Below are positions 7,495-15,919 of a DNA stretch of 61,276 nucleotides, piece by piece. The stretch is from Casp-actino8 sp046091365 (lineage in GTDB: Bacteria > Actinomycetota > Acidimicrobiia > Acidimicrobiales > Ilumatobacteraceae), in the NCBI GenBank assembly GCA_046091365.1, contig JBJTBM010000021.1:1-61276 (forward strand), given 5' to 3'. The position numbers were made by a program, and so were the translations under genes. The notes beneath the pieces were generated by a model that worked only from the letters and a program-made list of their open reading frames with translations, had not been told where the DNA came from and searched no databases. The stretch's first letter is position 1. Every line of letters begins with the position of its first letter.

Positions 7495-9608
7495 ACACGC
7501 GCGATCTGCGTCCCGTCGCCACGGCCGCCTTGGCGACCTCGACCGGCGCTCTTGCCGTGAGCTTCGTGCGGGTGTTCGAGTACCGCGAATTCCTCCCCAG
7601 TCTGCTCCTCGTGGCCACTTTCACCCATCTCGTCGCGTTCGCGACCCGTTGGCTGCGTTGGCCCGCACTCGTCGCTCTCGGAGCCCAGGCCATCGCCGTG
7701 TGGATCATCACCGCGTGGTCGCGCGAGCGCGACACCTTGTGGTACGGACTCCCGCTCGGGCGCACGTGGGACGCGGTCGCCGCACAGATCTCGGCATCGG
7801 CCGACCTGATCGGCGACGTCAAGCCGCCGCTCGACATGGCCACCGGGTTCGGCTTGGTGGCCTGCCTGGCCATCGGCGCCGTCGCCGCGCTCTCGGATAC
7901 CTTCGCCTTCCGGGCCGCTGGTCGGGGCGAGGCTCTCGTTCCCGGTTCGATCGTGTTCGTGGTGATCGCCATCGTCGGCGAGGATCGTGATCGCGTCATG
8001 GTCACCATGCTGTGGTTGGGATGCGCGTTGCTGGCGGTGGCCGCGTTGCGTCGCGATGCCCAACGCCCGGTCGCCGCGCTCGCGATCGCCGCGATCGTGG
8101 CGCTGGTCGCCGGTTGGATCGGTCCGTCCCTGCCCGGAGCCGGCCAACCGGCCATCCTCGAACGCGACGACGGGCCCGGACGGGTGGTCGAACCTCTCGT
8201 CGACGTGCGCGGTCGCCTGGGAGACCGCACGAACACCGTGCTCTTCACCGTCTCGGCCGACGAACCGTCGTACTGGCGACTCACCTCGCTCTCGGAGTTC
8301 GACGGAGCGACATGGGGCATCGCCGAGTCCGATCTCGACGGCGCCGGAGGCGAACTCGCCGTGTCGCGACCGTCTTTGGCGCGAATGGTCACCCAGACCT
8401 ACGAGATCGCCGGCCTCGAGGGGAACATGGCCCCGTCGGTCTTCGAGCCGGTGCAGTTGCGCGCCGCATCGCGAAGCCTGTACTACGAGCCGCGATCGGG
8501 AACCCTGCTCGTCGGAGGCGAAGGTCTACGGAGTGGCGACTCGTATCAGATGGCCTCCGAGATCGTCGACCCTCCAAGTGCCGTCATGGCCTTCGTGGGC
8601 GTCGATCGGCCCCCGTCGACGCGACTCGTCGACCTGCCCTCGAGTGGACAGATGGACGAACTACGGCGTATCGCCGTCGAGGTCACGGCCGGAGCCACCA
8701 CACCTTTCGAGAAGGCGTTGCGACTGCAGAACTACTTCCGCGACGGCTTCACTTATTCGCTCGACGCGCCGTCGATCACCGACGAGGACGCCTTCCTCGA
8801 GTTCATCTCCCGACGAACCGGGTATTGCGAGCAGTTCGCCTCGACCTTCGCGGTGATGGCGCGTTCAATCGGGTTGCCAACCCGGGTCGCGCTCGGATTC
8901 ACCCCGGGTCAGAGCGACGGTAAGGGTGACTACGTCGTGCGCAGTCGACACGCCCATGCGTGGCCGGAAGTCTGGTTCGACGGCATCGGCTGGCTGCTGT
9001 TCGAACCCACGCCCGGTCGCGGCGCTCCGAACTCCTCGTACACCGGGGTGGCTCCCCAACAAGACGAGGGCGGGTCCGATCCCACCGACTCGACGACCAC
9101 GACGTTCGCGCCGCCCACCTCGACCGCCGGGTCCACCCCGACGACCGTGACGGGTCCGGCTCCATCGACCGGAACGACGATCCCCACGATCACGGGTTCA
9201 TCGAACGTGGGCTCGGGTCTCTCGGTGATGGTGCTCGTTGTCCTCGCCCTTGCCGCCTGGCCCATCATGGTGCGGGTGTGGGTCGCGCGACTCGCCCGAC
9301 GACACCCGCTTCACCCCGTCCTCGTGTTGTGGCGTCGCATGATCGCCGAGAGCGGGGTGTCTCCGTCGCGGACCTCGACCCCGAGCGAGGTGGCTGCGAC
9401 ATTGACGGTCGGCGACGACGACGTTCCCCGTCGGCTGGCCCGCGCCGTGGAACTCGTGTTGTTCGCCGAACGCGATCCCGACGACCTCGCCGAGCTCACC
9501 GACGCCGTGGAAATCTGGATCGCCGAGAGACGCACCCGTGCGGGTCGTTCACTCGCCCGGGTCTGGTCACCGCGTGCCGCAGCACGGCTGAGCGGATACG
9601 GCGATTGA
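7491..9608 (+). CDS. TgpA-type membrane transglutaminase-like protein
   Basis: Protein of 705 residues from the GTG that overlaps the DUF58 stop. Several membrane helices occupy about 8-212 (TgpA/DUF3488 region). An exported region follows, with a transglutaminase-like cysteine-protease fold at about 390-510. Catalytic candidates are C446 (TGYCEQF) and H489 (RHAHAW); the third position reads FEPTPG, with Glu where many homologues have Asp. A Thr/Pro/Ser-rich linker (530-572), one more helix (about 578-600) and a cytoplasmic tail with a DUF4129-like helix end the protein. In Pseudomonas TgpA is essential; the substrate is unknown. It converges with the DUF3040 gene, 9 nt apart. Confidence 0.88.
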   Translation: MNTRDLRPVATAALATSTGALAVSFVRVFEYREFLPSLLLVATFTHLVAFATRWLRWPALVALGAQAIAVWIITAWSRERDTLWYGLPLGRTWDAVAAQISASADLIGDVKPPLDMATGFGLVACLAIGAVAALSDTFAFRAAGRGEALVPGSIVFVVIAIVGEDRDRVMVTMLWLGCALLAVAALRRDAQRPVAALAIAAIVALVAGWIGPSLPGAGQPAILERDDGPGRVVEPLVDVRGRLGDRTNTVLFTVSADEPSYWRLTSLSEFDGATWGIAESDLDGAGGELAVSRPSLARMVTQTYEIAGLEGNMAPSVFEPVQLRAASRSLYYEPRSGTLLVGGEGLRSGDSYQMASEIVDPPSAVMAFVGVDRPPSTRLVDLPSSGQMDELRRIAVEVTAGATTPFEKALRLQNYFRDGFTYSLDAPSITDEDAFLEFISRRTGYCEQFASTFAVMARSIGLPTRVALGFTPGQSDGKGDYVVRSRHAHAWPEVWFDGIGWLLFEPTPGRGAPNSSYTGVAPQQDEGGSDPTDSTTTTFAPPTSTAGSTPTTVTGPAPSTGTTIPTITGSSNVGSGLSVMVLVVLALAAWPIMVRVWVARLARRHPLHPVLVLWRRMIAESGVSPSRTSTPSEVAATLTVGDDDVPRRLARAVELVLFAERDPDDLAELTDAVEIWIAERRTRAGRSLARVWSPRAAARLSGYGD

Positions 9609-9617
9609 CGCCCCGGC

Positions 9618-9947
9618 TCAGGGGATGCGACCGCCCGAGCGGGCCTTGCGGATCGCACCCGTGAGGTCCTTGATGCCGGCTTTGCTCATGGCCCGGGCGT
9701 TGCGTTCGATCAAACCGAGCAGAAACAGCATCACCATGAACACGGCGAACGCCGCGAGATAGTGGACGCGCAGGCTCAACACCAAGAGTCCGAAGCCGAC
9801 GACCAAACCGAGGATCGCCCAGCGAACCATGCGCACCGAATGCGTGTAGAGGCCCGACGAGGACACCCGTTGGGCGAACCGCTCGTCGTTCTGCAGATCG
9901 GCCTCGATCTGACGCAGGATTCTCTGTTCGTCCTCGGACAGGGCCAC
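9618..9947 (-). CDS. DUF3040 small membrane protein
   Basis: Protein of 109 residues matching the actinobacterial DUF3040 family: an N-terminal LSEDEQRILRQIEADL segment followed by two membrane helices (about 40-60 and 63-83) and a basic tail ending in Arg/Gly. The function of the family is unknown. Its GTG start is fixed by a perfect ribosome-binding site, AGGAGGTGA at 9951-9959. It lies 61 nt downstream of dinB and may share its transcript. Confidence 0.85.
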   Translation of the reverse strand: MALSEDEQRILRQIEADLQNDERFAQRVSSSGLYTHSVRMVRWAILGLVVGFGLLVLSLRVHYLAAFAVFMVMLFLLGLIERNARAMSKAGIKDLTGAIRKARSGGRIP

Positions 9948-9950
9948 GGC

Positions 9951-9959
9951 TCACCTCCT
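9951..9959 (-). promoter_or_regulatory. Strong Shine-Dalgarno of DUF3040 gene
   Basis: AGGAGGTGA, 3 nt before the GTG start (6 nt from the AGGAGG core). It contrasts with the many leaderless genes in the window. Confidence 0.7.
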
Positions 9960-10008
9960 CTCTCATTGTCCCAGACGGCGGCACGATTGGCAACGCACGA
10001 AACGGCTG

Positions 10009-11292
10009 TCACACCGACTCGTCGCCGCGGTCGGGCCCCCCTGGTCGCGCGCCGGGGTCCGTTCGTCGGCGCAGGACGCTGGCCGGGTTGATGGTGTCGC
10101 GTCCGAACTTGTCGCGGATCTGGTCGACGGCCGAACTGGCCGGCGCCCAATGGCGATCGGTGTCGGCCGTCGCGGTGGCCGGGTCGTCGAGCAACGAGAG
10201 TTGTCCGACCGGCTCCACGAGGCCCGACCCCACGACGCCGATCAGTCGGATGCCCGGGCTCGGATCGACGGCGGCGACGATGTCGTCGAGCGCGCGCACG
10301 ATCGCCGGCGCCGAGGAGATCGGAGAGCCGGGAGTGATCGAGCGAGTGATGTTCTCGAAGTTCGCGAAGCGGATCTTGAGCGTCACGGTGCGAGCCGCTG
10401 ATCCGTGACGGCGCAGACGCGACGTCACCGCGTCGGCCAACCGCACGATCTCCACCCGCATCGCCGAATGCTCGGTGATGTCGTGCGCGAACGTTTCCTC
10501 GTGGCTGATCGACTTCACCTCGCGTTCGGTGGCCACGGGTCGGTTGTCGATCCCGTTGGCCAACTCGAACAAGTGTCGTCCGGCGGCCTTGCCCAGTGCG
10601 GACTCCAGCGCCTCGCGACCGAGGGTCACCAGGTCCCCCACCCGACGAACGCCGATGCGCTCCAGTTTGGCGAACGTGACCGGACCCACGCCCCACAACG
10701 ACTGGATGGGCAACGGATGCAGGAAGTCGAGCTCGGTTCCGGGATCGATCTCGAGCACCCCGGCGCCGGGCTCCACCCCCCGTGGGGTCACGACGGGTTT
10801 GGCCTTCTTCGAGGCCAACTTGGCGATGAACTTGGTGGTCGACACCCCGACGCTGCAGGGAAGCGCGAGTTCGTCGTGGACCCGCGCGCGGATGCGTCGC
10901 CCGATTTCGGCTCCCGATCCGAAGAGCTGCCGCGAACCGGTGACGTCGAGGAACGCCTCGTCGAGGGCGATGGGCTCGATGTAGGGCGTGAAGTCCCCGA
11001 AGATCGCGTGCACCTGACGGCTGACCTCGGCGTAGTGCTCGTGGTCGCCGCTCAGAAACACCGCGTCGGGACACAGACGACGGGCCTTGGTCGACGACAT
11101 CGCCGAGAAGACCCCGAAACGCCGCGCCTCGTAATTCGCCGCGGCGACGACCCCGCGCGAACCCGAACCCCCGACGACCACCGGACGGCCGACCAGTTCG
11201 GGTCGACGTCGGAGTTCGACCGAGACGTAGAACGCGTCCATGTCGACGTGCAGGATGCAGTGGCGCGACTGCACGCTCGCCGTCTCGTTCAC
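10009..11292 (-). CDS. dinB: DNA polymerase IV (Y family)
   Basis: Translesion polymerase of 427 residues. The palm motif HVDMDAFYVSVE near the N-terminus carries the metal-binding Asp; the second acidic motif lies in the PIALDEAFLDVTGS segment, and SVGVSTTKFIAKLASKKAKP-type residues follow. Little-finger domain residues follow from about 240. No beta-clamp motif was looked for in detail. Start GTG 11292 is preferred because an upstream ATG would overlap the preceding gene and add residues not typical of the family. It follows the mannosyltransferase gene by 10 nt, so the two are probably cotranscribed. Confidence 0.9.
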   Translation of the reverse strand: MNETASVQSRHCILHVDMDAFYVSVELRRRPELVGRPVVVGGSGSRGVVAAANYEARRFGVFSAMSSTKARRLCPDAVFLSGDHEHYAEVSRQVHAIFGDFTPYIEPIALDEAFLDVTGSRQLFGSGAEIGRRIRARVHDELALPCSVGVSTTKFIAKLASKKAKPVVTPRGVEPGAGVLEIDPGTELDFLHPLPIQSLWGVGPVTFAKLERIGVRRVGDLVTLGREALESALGKAAGRHLFELANGIDNRPVATEREVKSISHEETFAHDITEHSAMRVEIVRLADAVTSRLRRHGSAARTVTLKIRFANFENITRSITPGSPISSAPAIVRALDDIVAAVDPSPGIRLIGVVGSGLVEPVGQLSLLDDPATATADTDRHWAPASSAVDQIRDKFGRDTINPASVLRRRTDPGARPGGPDRGDESV

Positions 11293-11302
11293 CGCACCGC
11301 CC

Positions 11303-12049
11303 TCAGTGTCGCCGACGCCCGCGCCACACACGCTCGGTGATCCAGAGGCGGTTCACCAAGCCGAAGGCCTCGTTGATGATGTGATGGCTCAATTTGCTCT
11401 CGCCCACGACCCGGTCGACGAATCTGATCGGTACCTCGACGATCCGTGCGTCGGCGCGCACCGCTCGGTGCGTCATCTCGATCTGGAACCCGTATCCCTC
11501 GGCGCGGACCGACGAGAAGTCGATGCGTCGCAGCAGTTCGGCCGAATACGCTCGGTAGCCGCTCGTGGCGTCGTTCACCGCCAGACCGAGCATCCCCGCC
11601 GCGTAACGGTTACCCCAGCGCGAGAGGAACCGACGTAGTCGGGGCCAGTTGTCGATGCGTCCGCCGGGCACGTAGCGACTACCCAACACCGCATCGGCCC
11701 CGACCTCGACGGCCGACACGAGAGCGGGAAGGTAGGCGGGATCGTGCGACAAGTCGGCGTCCATCTGCACGATGATCGTGTGTCCCCGCTCGAGAGCGAC
11801 GGCGAATCCGGCGCGATACGCCGTTCCCAGTCCGGACTTGCCGGCGCGACTCAGCAACTCGACGCGCCCCGGGTACTCGGTCGCGACGGCCCGAACCACC
11901 TCCGCCGTGCCGTCGGGACTGGCGTCGTCGACCACGAGGACGTTCAGGTCGGGCGCCACGGCCATGAGCGCCGACACCAACCCTCCGATGTTGCCGGCCT
12001 CGTTGTACGTCGGGATGACGACCACCACCCGACGACCGTTCGAATCCAC
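11303..12049 (-). CDS. Polyprenol-phosphate mannosyltransferase (GT2)
   Basis: GT-A glycosyltransferase of 248 residues. The N-terminal VVVIPTYNEAGNIGGLV segment, the VVDDASPDGTAE nucleotide-sugar site and the QMDADLSHDP metal site are those of dolichol/polyprenol-phosphate mannose synthases. SRYVPGG and SGYRAY segments also fit. No C-terminal membrane domain is present, so it is the catalytic subunit type (Ppm1-like). Its product would feed lipomannan or protein O-mannosylation outside the membrane. Start GTG, 7 nt after TAGGCT, whose box overlaps the promoter of the divergent gene. Confidence 0.85.
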   Translation of the reverse strand: MDSNGRRVVVVIPTYNEAGNIGGLVSALMAVAPDLNVLVVDDASPDGTAEVVRAVATEYPGRVELLSRAGKSGLGTAYRAGFAVALERGHTIIVQMDADLSHDPAYLPALVSAVEVGADAVLGSRYVPGGRIDNWPRLRRFLSRWGNRYAAGMLGLAVNDATSGYRAYSAELLRRIDFSSVRAEGYGFQIEMTHRAVRADARIVEVPIRFVDRVVGESKLSHHIINEAFGLVNRLWITERVWRGRRRH

Positions 12050-12056
12050 GGCGCCG

Positions 12057-12062
12057 AGCCTA
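12057..12062 (-). promoter_or_regulatory. -10 box, leaderless promoter of mannosyltransferase-dinB
   Basis: TAGGCT on the minus strand, 7 nt before GTG 12049. It shares two base pairs with the plus-strand box at 12061-12066. Confidence 0.55.
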
Positions 12063-12066
12063 CGAT
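12061..12066 (+). promoter_or_regulatory. -10 box, leaderless promoter of small membrane protein operon
   Basis: TACGAT, 6 nt before GTG 12073. The spacing favours GTG 12073 over the GTG directly after the box (12067). Confidence 0.5.
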
Positions 12067-12072
12067 GTGGCG

Positions 12073-12345
12073 GTGCCGGCCGAGCGTCCCCTTTCCGCGT
12101 TGCCGTCGCCCGTGGCGCGCGCCCTCGCTTTCGTCTCCATCCTCCTCGGAGGTGTCGCCGGCGCCCTGATCGGTTACGCCCTCGTCGACATTCAAGTGGA
12201 GAGGGCGAGCGATCTGGCCCTCGGAATCGGCCTGCTCGCGGGCGCCATCATCACTTCGGGTGGGACGGCGATCGTGGCGATCCTCGTCCTGCGCGCGCTC
12301 GGAGAGTGGCGTTCGATCGACGACCGGGGCGTCACGCGATCGTGA
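12073..12345 (+). CDS. Small membrane protein, 90 aa, unknown
   Basis: Unrecognised protein of 90 residues (92 if the GTG at 12067 is used). Two hydrophobic segments, about 16-40 and 49-73, predict a helical hairpin with a short polar loop (IQVERASD). The last bases overlap the start of the inositol-phosphatase-like gene as GTGA (12342-12345), which supports it as a real coding gene and indicates translational coupling. No function can be assigned. Confidence 0.6.
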   Translation: MPAERPLSALPSPVARALAFVSILLGGVAGALIGYALVDIQVERASDLALGIGLLAGAIITSGGTAIVAILVLRALGEWRSIDDRGVTRS

Positions 12346-13130
12346 CACCGCCCGTCGCCGACCTCGTCAACCTCGCGACCCGTCTCGCGCGAGAGGCGGG
12401 CGACTTGGCACTCGTCGGACGGAGGGCGGGCGACCTCGGTGTCGACACGAAGTCGTCGGCCACCGACATGGTGACGCGCTGGGATGCCGCGGCCGAACGC
12501 CACATCGTCGCGGGCCTTCGAGCCGCACGACCGCGCGACACGATCGTGGCCGAAGAGGGCACGCACGTCGACGGTGATTCGGGCATCCAATGGTTCGTCG
12601 ACCCCATCGACGGGACCACGAACTTCATGTACGGCCTGGGTGGTTTCGCGGTCTCCGTCGCCGCCTGCGACGCGACCGAACCCTTCCTCTCGCCGATCGT
12701 GGGCGCGGTGTTCGTGCCCGCGTCGCGCGACTTGTTCGTGGCGACGCGCGGAGGAGGGGCATTCCTCGGGGCGACTCCGATTCACTGCTCGGACGCCCGC
12801 GACCCGGCATTGGCCCTCGTCGCGACGGGGTTTTCCTACGATGCGTCGACGCGAGCGGTCCAAGGCGAGCGCATCGCCCGCGTGTTACCCGCGGTTCGCG
12901 ACATCCGTCGCCAGGGTGCCGCCGCGGTCGACCTGTGCCACGTGGCGTGTGGTCGAGTCGATGCGTACTTCGAGGAGAACCTCCGACCCTGGGACCTCGC
13001 CGCCGGTCTGCTGATCGCCACCGAAGCCGGAGCCGTCGCCACCGATTTCTCGGGCGGGCCGGTGCGACCCGATGAGACGCTCGTCGGTGCACCGGGCGTC
13101 CACGAGGCCCTGCGCGCGATGCTCGGCTGA
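12342..13130 (+). CDS. Inositol monophosphatase family protein
   Basis: Protein of 262 residues, normal for the family. Metal-site motifs are present: the EEGTH segment near residue 67, WFVDPIDGTTNF at about 84-95 (the family signature), and the C-terminal WDLAAGLLIATEAG segment. Family members are magnesium-dependent phosphatases acting on inositol phosphate, histidinol phosphate, fructose bisphosphate or PAP; the substrate cannot be told from sequence alone. With a PimB-like transferase elsewhere in the window, an inositol role is plausible. The GTG start overlaps the preceding stop. Confidence 0.85.
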   Translation: MTPPVADLVNLATRLAREAGDLALVGRRAGDLGVDTKSSATDMVTRWDAAAERHIVAGLRAARPRDTIVAEEGTHVDGDSGIQWFVDPIDGTTNFMYGLGGFAVSVAACDATEPFLSPIVGAVFVPASRDLFVATRGGGAFLGATPIHCSDARDPALALVATGFSYDASTRAVQGERIARVLPAVRDIRRQGAAAVDLCHVACGRVDAYFEENLRPWDLAAGLLIATEAGAVATDFSGGPVRPDETLVGAPGVHEALRAMLG

Positions 13131-13173
13131 CCGGAGACCCCGACCGACCGGGTCCATCGGGCAAGATGTGAGG

Positions 13174-13854
13174 GTGGGAACCCGAATTCTGGCGGTCGAA
13201 GACGACGAGCGGATCCGCACCGCCGTGCGACTGGCCCTCGAGGACGAGGGGTGGATCGTCGACGAAGCAGCCAGCGGCGAAGAGGCCGTCGTGCTCTTTC
13301 TGCGCGAGCCCGCAGACGTGGTGTTGATCGACATCATGCTCCCGGGCATCGACGGTTTCGAACTGTGCCGCACCATCCGACGCTCGAGCGACGTCCCGAT
13401 CGTGATGGTCACCGCTCGTGCCGACACTCACGACGTGGTGGCCGGACTCGAAGCCGGGGCCGATGACTACCTGACCAAGCCGTTCGCGCCCAAGGAGTTG
13501 TCGGCGCGCATCCGCGCACTCCTGCGTCGAGCCCGTCCGGCCCACCCGGCTCACCCCAAGTTGGTGTTCGGCGATCTCGAGATCGTGCCCGACGAGGGCA
13601 AGGTGCTCCGGAACGGCACCGAGGTCCACCTCACCAAGACCGAGTTCCGTCTCCTGTGCGAACTCGGTCAGAATCCGGGAAAGGTGTTCAGTCGCGAGCA
13701 ACTACTCGATCACGTGTGGGGATACGGATACTTCGGCGACGGTCGACTGGTCGACGTTCACGTGCGTCGACTGCGCACCAAGGTCGAAGTCGACCCCGCC
13801 AACCCCCGACACATCGTCACGGTGCGCGGCCTCGGGTACAGACTGCAGGCCTGA
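13174..13854 (+). CDS. OmpR-family response regulator (MtrA-like)
   Basis: Regulator of 226 residues. Receiver domain 1-120 has acidic residues at 10-12, phospho-acceptor D53 (LIDIML) and the conserved Lys in YLTKPF. A winged-helix DNA-binding domain follows (about 130-225) with the LTKTEFRLLCEL and VDVHVRRLRTKV segments. It is 5 nt upstream of a HAMP sensor kinase, followed by a GerMN lipoprotein, the gene order of mtrA-mtrB-lpqB in other Actinobacteria. It probably controls cell-wall or division genes; targets are not visible. Start GTG 13174 is chosen from domain length; GTG 13168 is also possible. Confidence 0.88.
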   Translation: MGTRILAVEDDERIRTAVRLALEDEGWIVDEAASGEEAVVLFLREPADVVLIDIMLPGIDGFELCRTIRRSSDVPIVMVTARADTHDVVAGLEAGADDYLTKPFAPKELSARIRALLRRARPAHPAHPKLVFGDLEIVPDEGKVLRNGTEVHLTKTEFRLLCELGQNPGKVFSREQLLDHVWGYGYFGDGRLVDVHVRRLRTKVEVDPANPRHIVTVRGLGYRLQA

Positions 13855-13859
13855 GCACG

Positions 13860-15302
13860 ATGGATGCCGTCGTCGACTCGGGGGCGACCGCACCGGCACC
13901 ACGAACGCGTCGGTTGCGTCGCCGGTCGGTCGGGTTGCGCACGCGCATCCTGTTGACCTTCGGGCTCGGCAGCCTCGCCTTGTCGGCGTTCCTCGCCCTG
14001 TCGTCGTACAACTTCACGCGTTCGAACCTCGTCGACGAACGCGAGGCGCGCGCCGTGGCCGAGATTCGTCAGAACGCCGAACGTCTGCAGGTCGACTTGG
14101 CATCGAACCCCACCAACGTCCAAACGGCCATAGAACGTCTGGGCGCCCAGCGCCCCCTCGTGTATTTCCGCGGAACCTGGACCGGCGACGATGCGCGTTT
14201 CTCGTCGACCGCGATCCCCGAGGTCATGCTCACCCGCGTGCTCGACGATGCCGAGCCCTCACTCATGCGTACCGAGGTGGACGGCGAACTGGTGGTGTTG
14301 GTCGGGGTCCCGCTCGGTGACGTCGACGGCGCGTATTTCGAGTTCCCCACCATCGACGACGTTCGATCGACCGTCAACAGCGTCGGACTGGCCCTGGTGT
14401 TCGCGGCCGCCATCACGACACTGGTCGGCATCGTTCTCGGCGCGATCGCCGCCTCGCGGGCGGTGCGGCCCCTCGTTGCCGCCAGCCAAGCGGCGCAGGC
14501 GATCGCCGGTGGACGTCTCGACACCCGCCTCGTCGAGTCGAGCGATCCGGACCTTTCCGCCCTGACCACCTCGTTCAACGAGATGGCCGCCACGCTCGAG
14601 TCCCGCGTCGAACGCGACGCGCGCTTCACCTCCGATGTGAGTCACGAACTGCGTTCCCCGCTGCAGACCCTCAAGGCCTCGATCGAGGTCATGCAGGCCC
14701 GCCGTGACGAAATGCCCGAGCGCGCGCAGGCGGCTCTCGATCTGATGGTCGCCGACGTCGCGCGTTTTCAGGGACTCGTCGAGGACCTGCTCGAGATCTC
14801 GCGTCTCGATGCCGGCGCGGTGCGGCTCGTGGTCGAGGATCTACTGGTCGGCGAGTTCGTGCGACAGGCGGTCGGCATCAGCAGCGCGGCCGACACACCG
14901 GTGCGCGTCGCGCCGAACGTCGAGGACATCGTGATCCGCGGGGACCGTCGGCGCTTGGCCCGCGTGGTAGCCAACCTCATCGACAACGGTCGTTCGTACG
15001 GTGGCGGCGACCTGGAGGTCACCGTGCGCGTGCCCGACGACGAGGATCCCCCGAGTCTCGTGCGCATCAGCGTCGAGGACCACGGTCCCGGGGTCGCCGA
15101 GAACGAACGCGCGTTGATCTTCGAACGCTTCGCGCGCGGAGGGGTCGCGGGTCGGCGCAGCGGATCCGAGGGTGCCGGACTGGGCTTGGCTCTGGTCGAC
15201 GAGCACGTCCGCCTTCATCGCGGACGAGTGTGGGTCGAAGACCGCCCGGACGGAACACCCGGCGCGTGCTTCATCATCGAGTTGCCGGCGGAGCGGGCGT
15301 GA
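13860..15302 (+). CDS. HAMP sensor histidine kinase (MtrB-like)
   Basis: Membrane kinase of 480 residues. Transmembrane helices at about 28-49 and 174-198 flank an extracellular sensor region of about 120 residues; HAMP at about 199-251; HisKA with phospho-acceptor H262 (SHELRSP); an HATPase domain with NLIDNG, DHGPGV and GAGLGL motifs at about 375-475. It pairs with the adjacent regulator. The gene overlaps the following lipoprotein gene by GTGA at 15299-15302. Compared with mycobacterial MtrB it is of similar plan. The stimulus is unknown. Confidence 0.88.
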   Translation: MDAVVDSGATAPAPRTRRLRRRSVGLRTRILLTFGLGSLALSAFLALSSYNFTRSNLVDEREARAVAEIRQNAERLQVDLASNPTNVQTAIERLGAQRPLVYFRGTWTGDDARFSSTAIPEVMLTRVLDDAEPSLMRTEVDGELVVLVGVPLGDVDGAYFEFPTIDDVRSTVNSVGLALVFAAAITTLVGIVLGAIAASRAVRPLVAASQAAQAIAGGRLDTRLVESSDPDLSALTTSFNEMAATLESRVERDARFTSDVSHELRSPLQTLKASIEVMQARRDEMPERAQAALDLMVADVARFQGLVEDLLEISRLDAGAVRLVVEDLLVGEFVRQAVGISSAADTPVRVAPNVEDIVIRGDRRRLARVVANLIDNGRSYGGGDLEVTVRVPDDEDPPSLVRISVEDHGPGVAENERALIFERFARGGVAGRRSGSEGAGLGLALVDEHVRLHRGRVWVEDRPDGTPGACFIIELPAERA

Positions 15303-15916
15303 GACGTTCATCGCGCGCCCTCGTCGCCGTGCTCGTCGGCGGTGCGACCATGGTCGGGTGCGCGGTCGGCCCCGAGTCGAGTCCCCGTCCGATCGCGGGC
15401 GAGCCGATCGCTGAGGGAGCGTCCTCGGTCGGATCAGCGAGCGAATCGAGCGGGGTGGGTCGGGTGTACCTGCAGAGTTCCGATGCCTCCGGAACCGCGA
15501 GCCTCGTCTCGGTTCAGCGCGACTCGACGCTCGATCCCGCGGTCGCCGTCGCAACTCTGCTCGACGGTCCGACCGAGGATGAGCAAGGGGCCGGGGTCCG
15601 CAGCGCGATTCCGCGCGACACCCGGGCCAACTCCGTGCGCTTCACGTCGTCGGGCACCGTACAGGTCGACGTGAACACGACGATCTTCGAGGCGACCGGC
15701 GACGACCTCGTGAATGCGATCGCCCAGATCGTGCTCACCCTGTGCGACGTCCAAGGAGTCGAACGAGTGACCGTCACGGTCGACGGCCAAGCCACCGAAT
15801 GGCCGCGTGGCGACGGCACGCTCACCGCCCGACCCCTGACTGCGTTCGATTTCCCGGGCCGCGCCGTCAGTTCGCAACCGGATTACCCGTCGATCATCGA
15901 CGAGCCAGCGAACTGA
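15299..15916 (+). CDS. Short GerMN-domain lipoprotein (LpqB-like)
   Basis: Lipoprotein precursor of 205 residues. The N-terminal signal (RR then hydrophobic ALVAVLVGGATMVGC) ends in a lipobox with Cys at about 21. A GerMN domain occupies about 60-175, with the segment VAVATLLDGPTEDEQGAG and the following SAIPRDTR typical of it. In mycobacteria the gene after mtrB is lpqB, which encodes GerMN plus a beta-propeller of several hundred residues; here only the GerMN part is present. It overlaps the kinase stop, so it is translationally coupled. It probably modulates the sensor outside the membrane. Confidence 0.82.
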   Translation: MRRSSRALVAVLVGGATMVGCAVGPESSPRPIAGEPIAEGASSVGSASESSGVGRVYLQSSDASGTASLVSVQRDSTLDPAVAVATLLDGPTEDEQGAGVRSAIPRDTRANSVRFTSSGTVQVDVNTTIFEATGDDLVNAIAQIVLTLCDVQGVERVTVTVDGQATEWPRGDGTLTARPLTAFDFPGRAVSSQPDYPSIIDEPAN

Positions 15917-15919
15917 GCG

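Noticed and set aside
6309..8147. Long minus-strand open frame opposite the MoxR-DUF58-TgpA genes
   Set aside because: The composition is typical of a shadow frame. It spans three confident genes on the plus strand.
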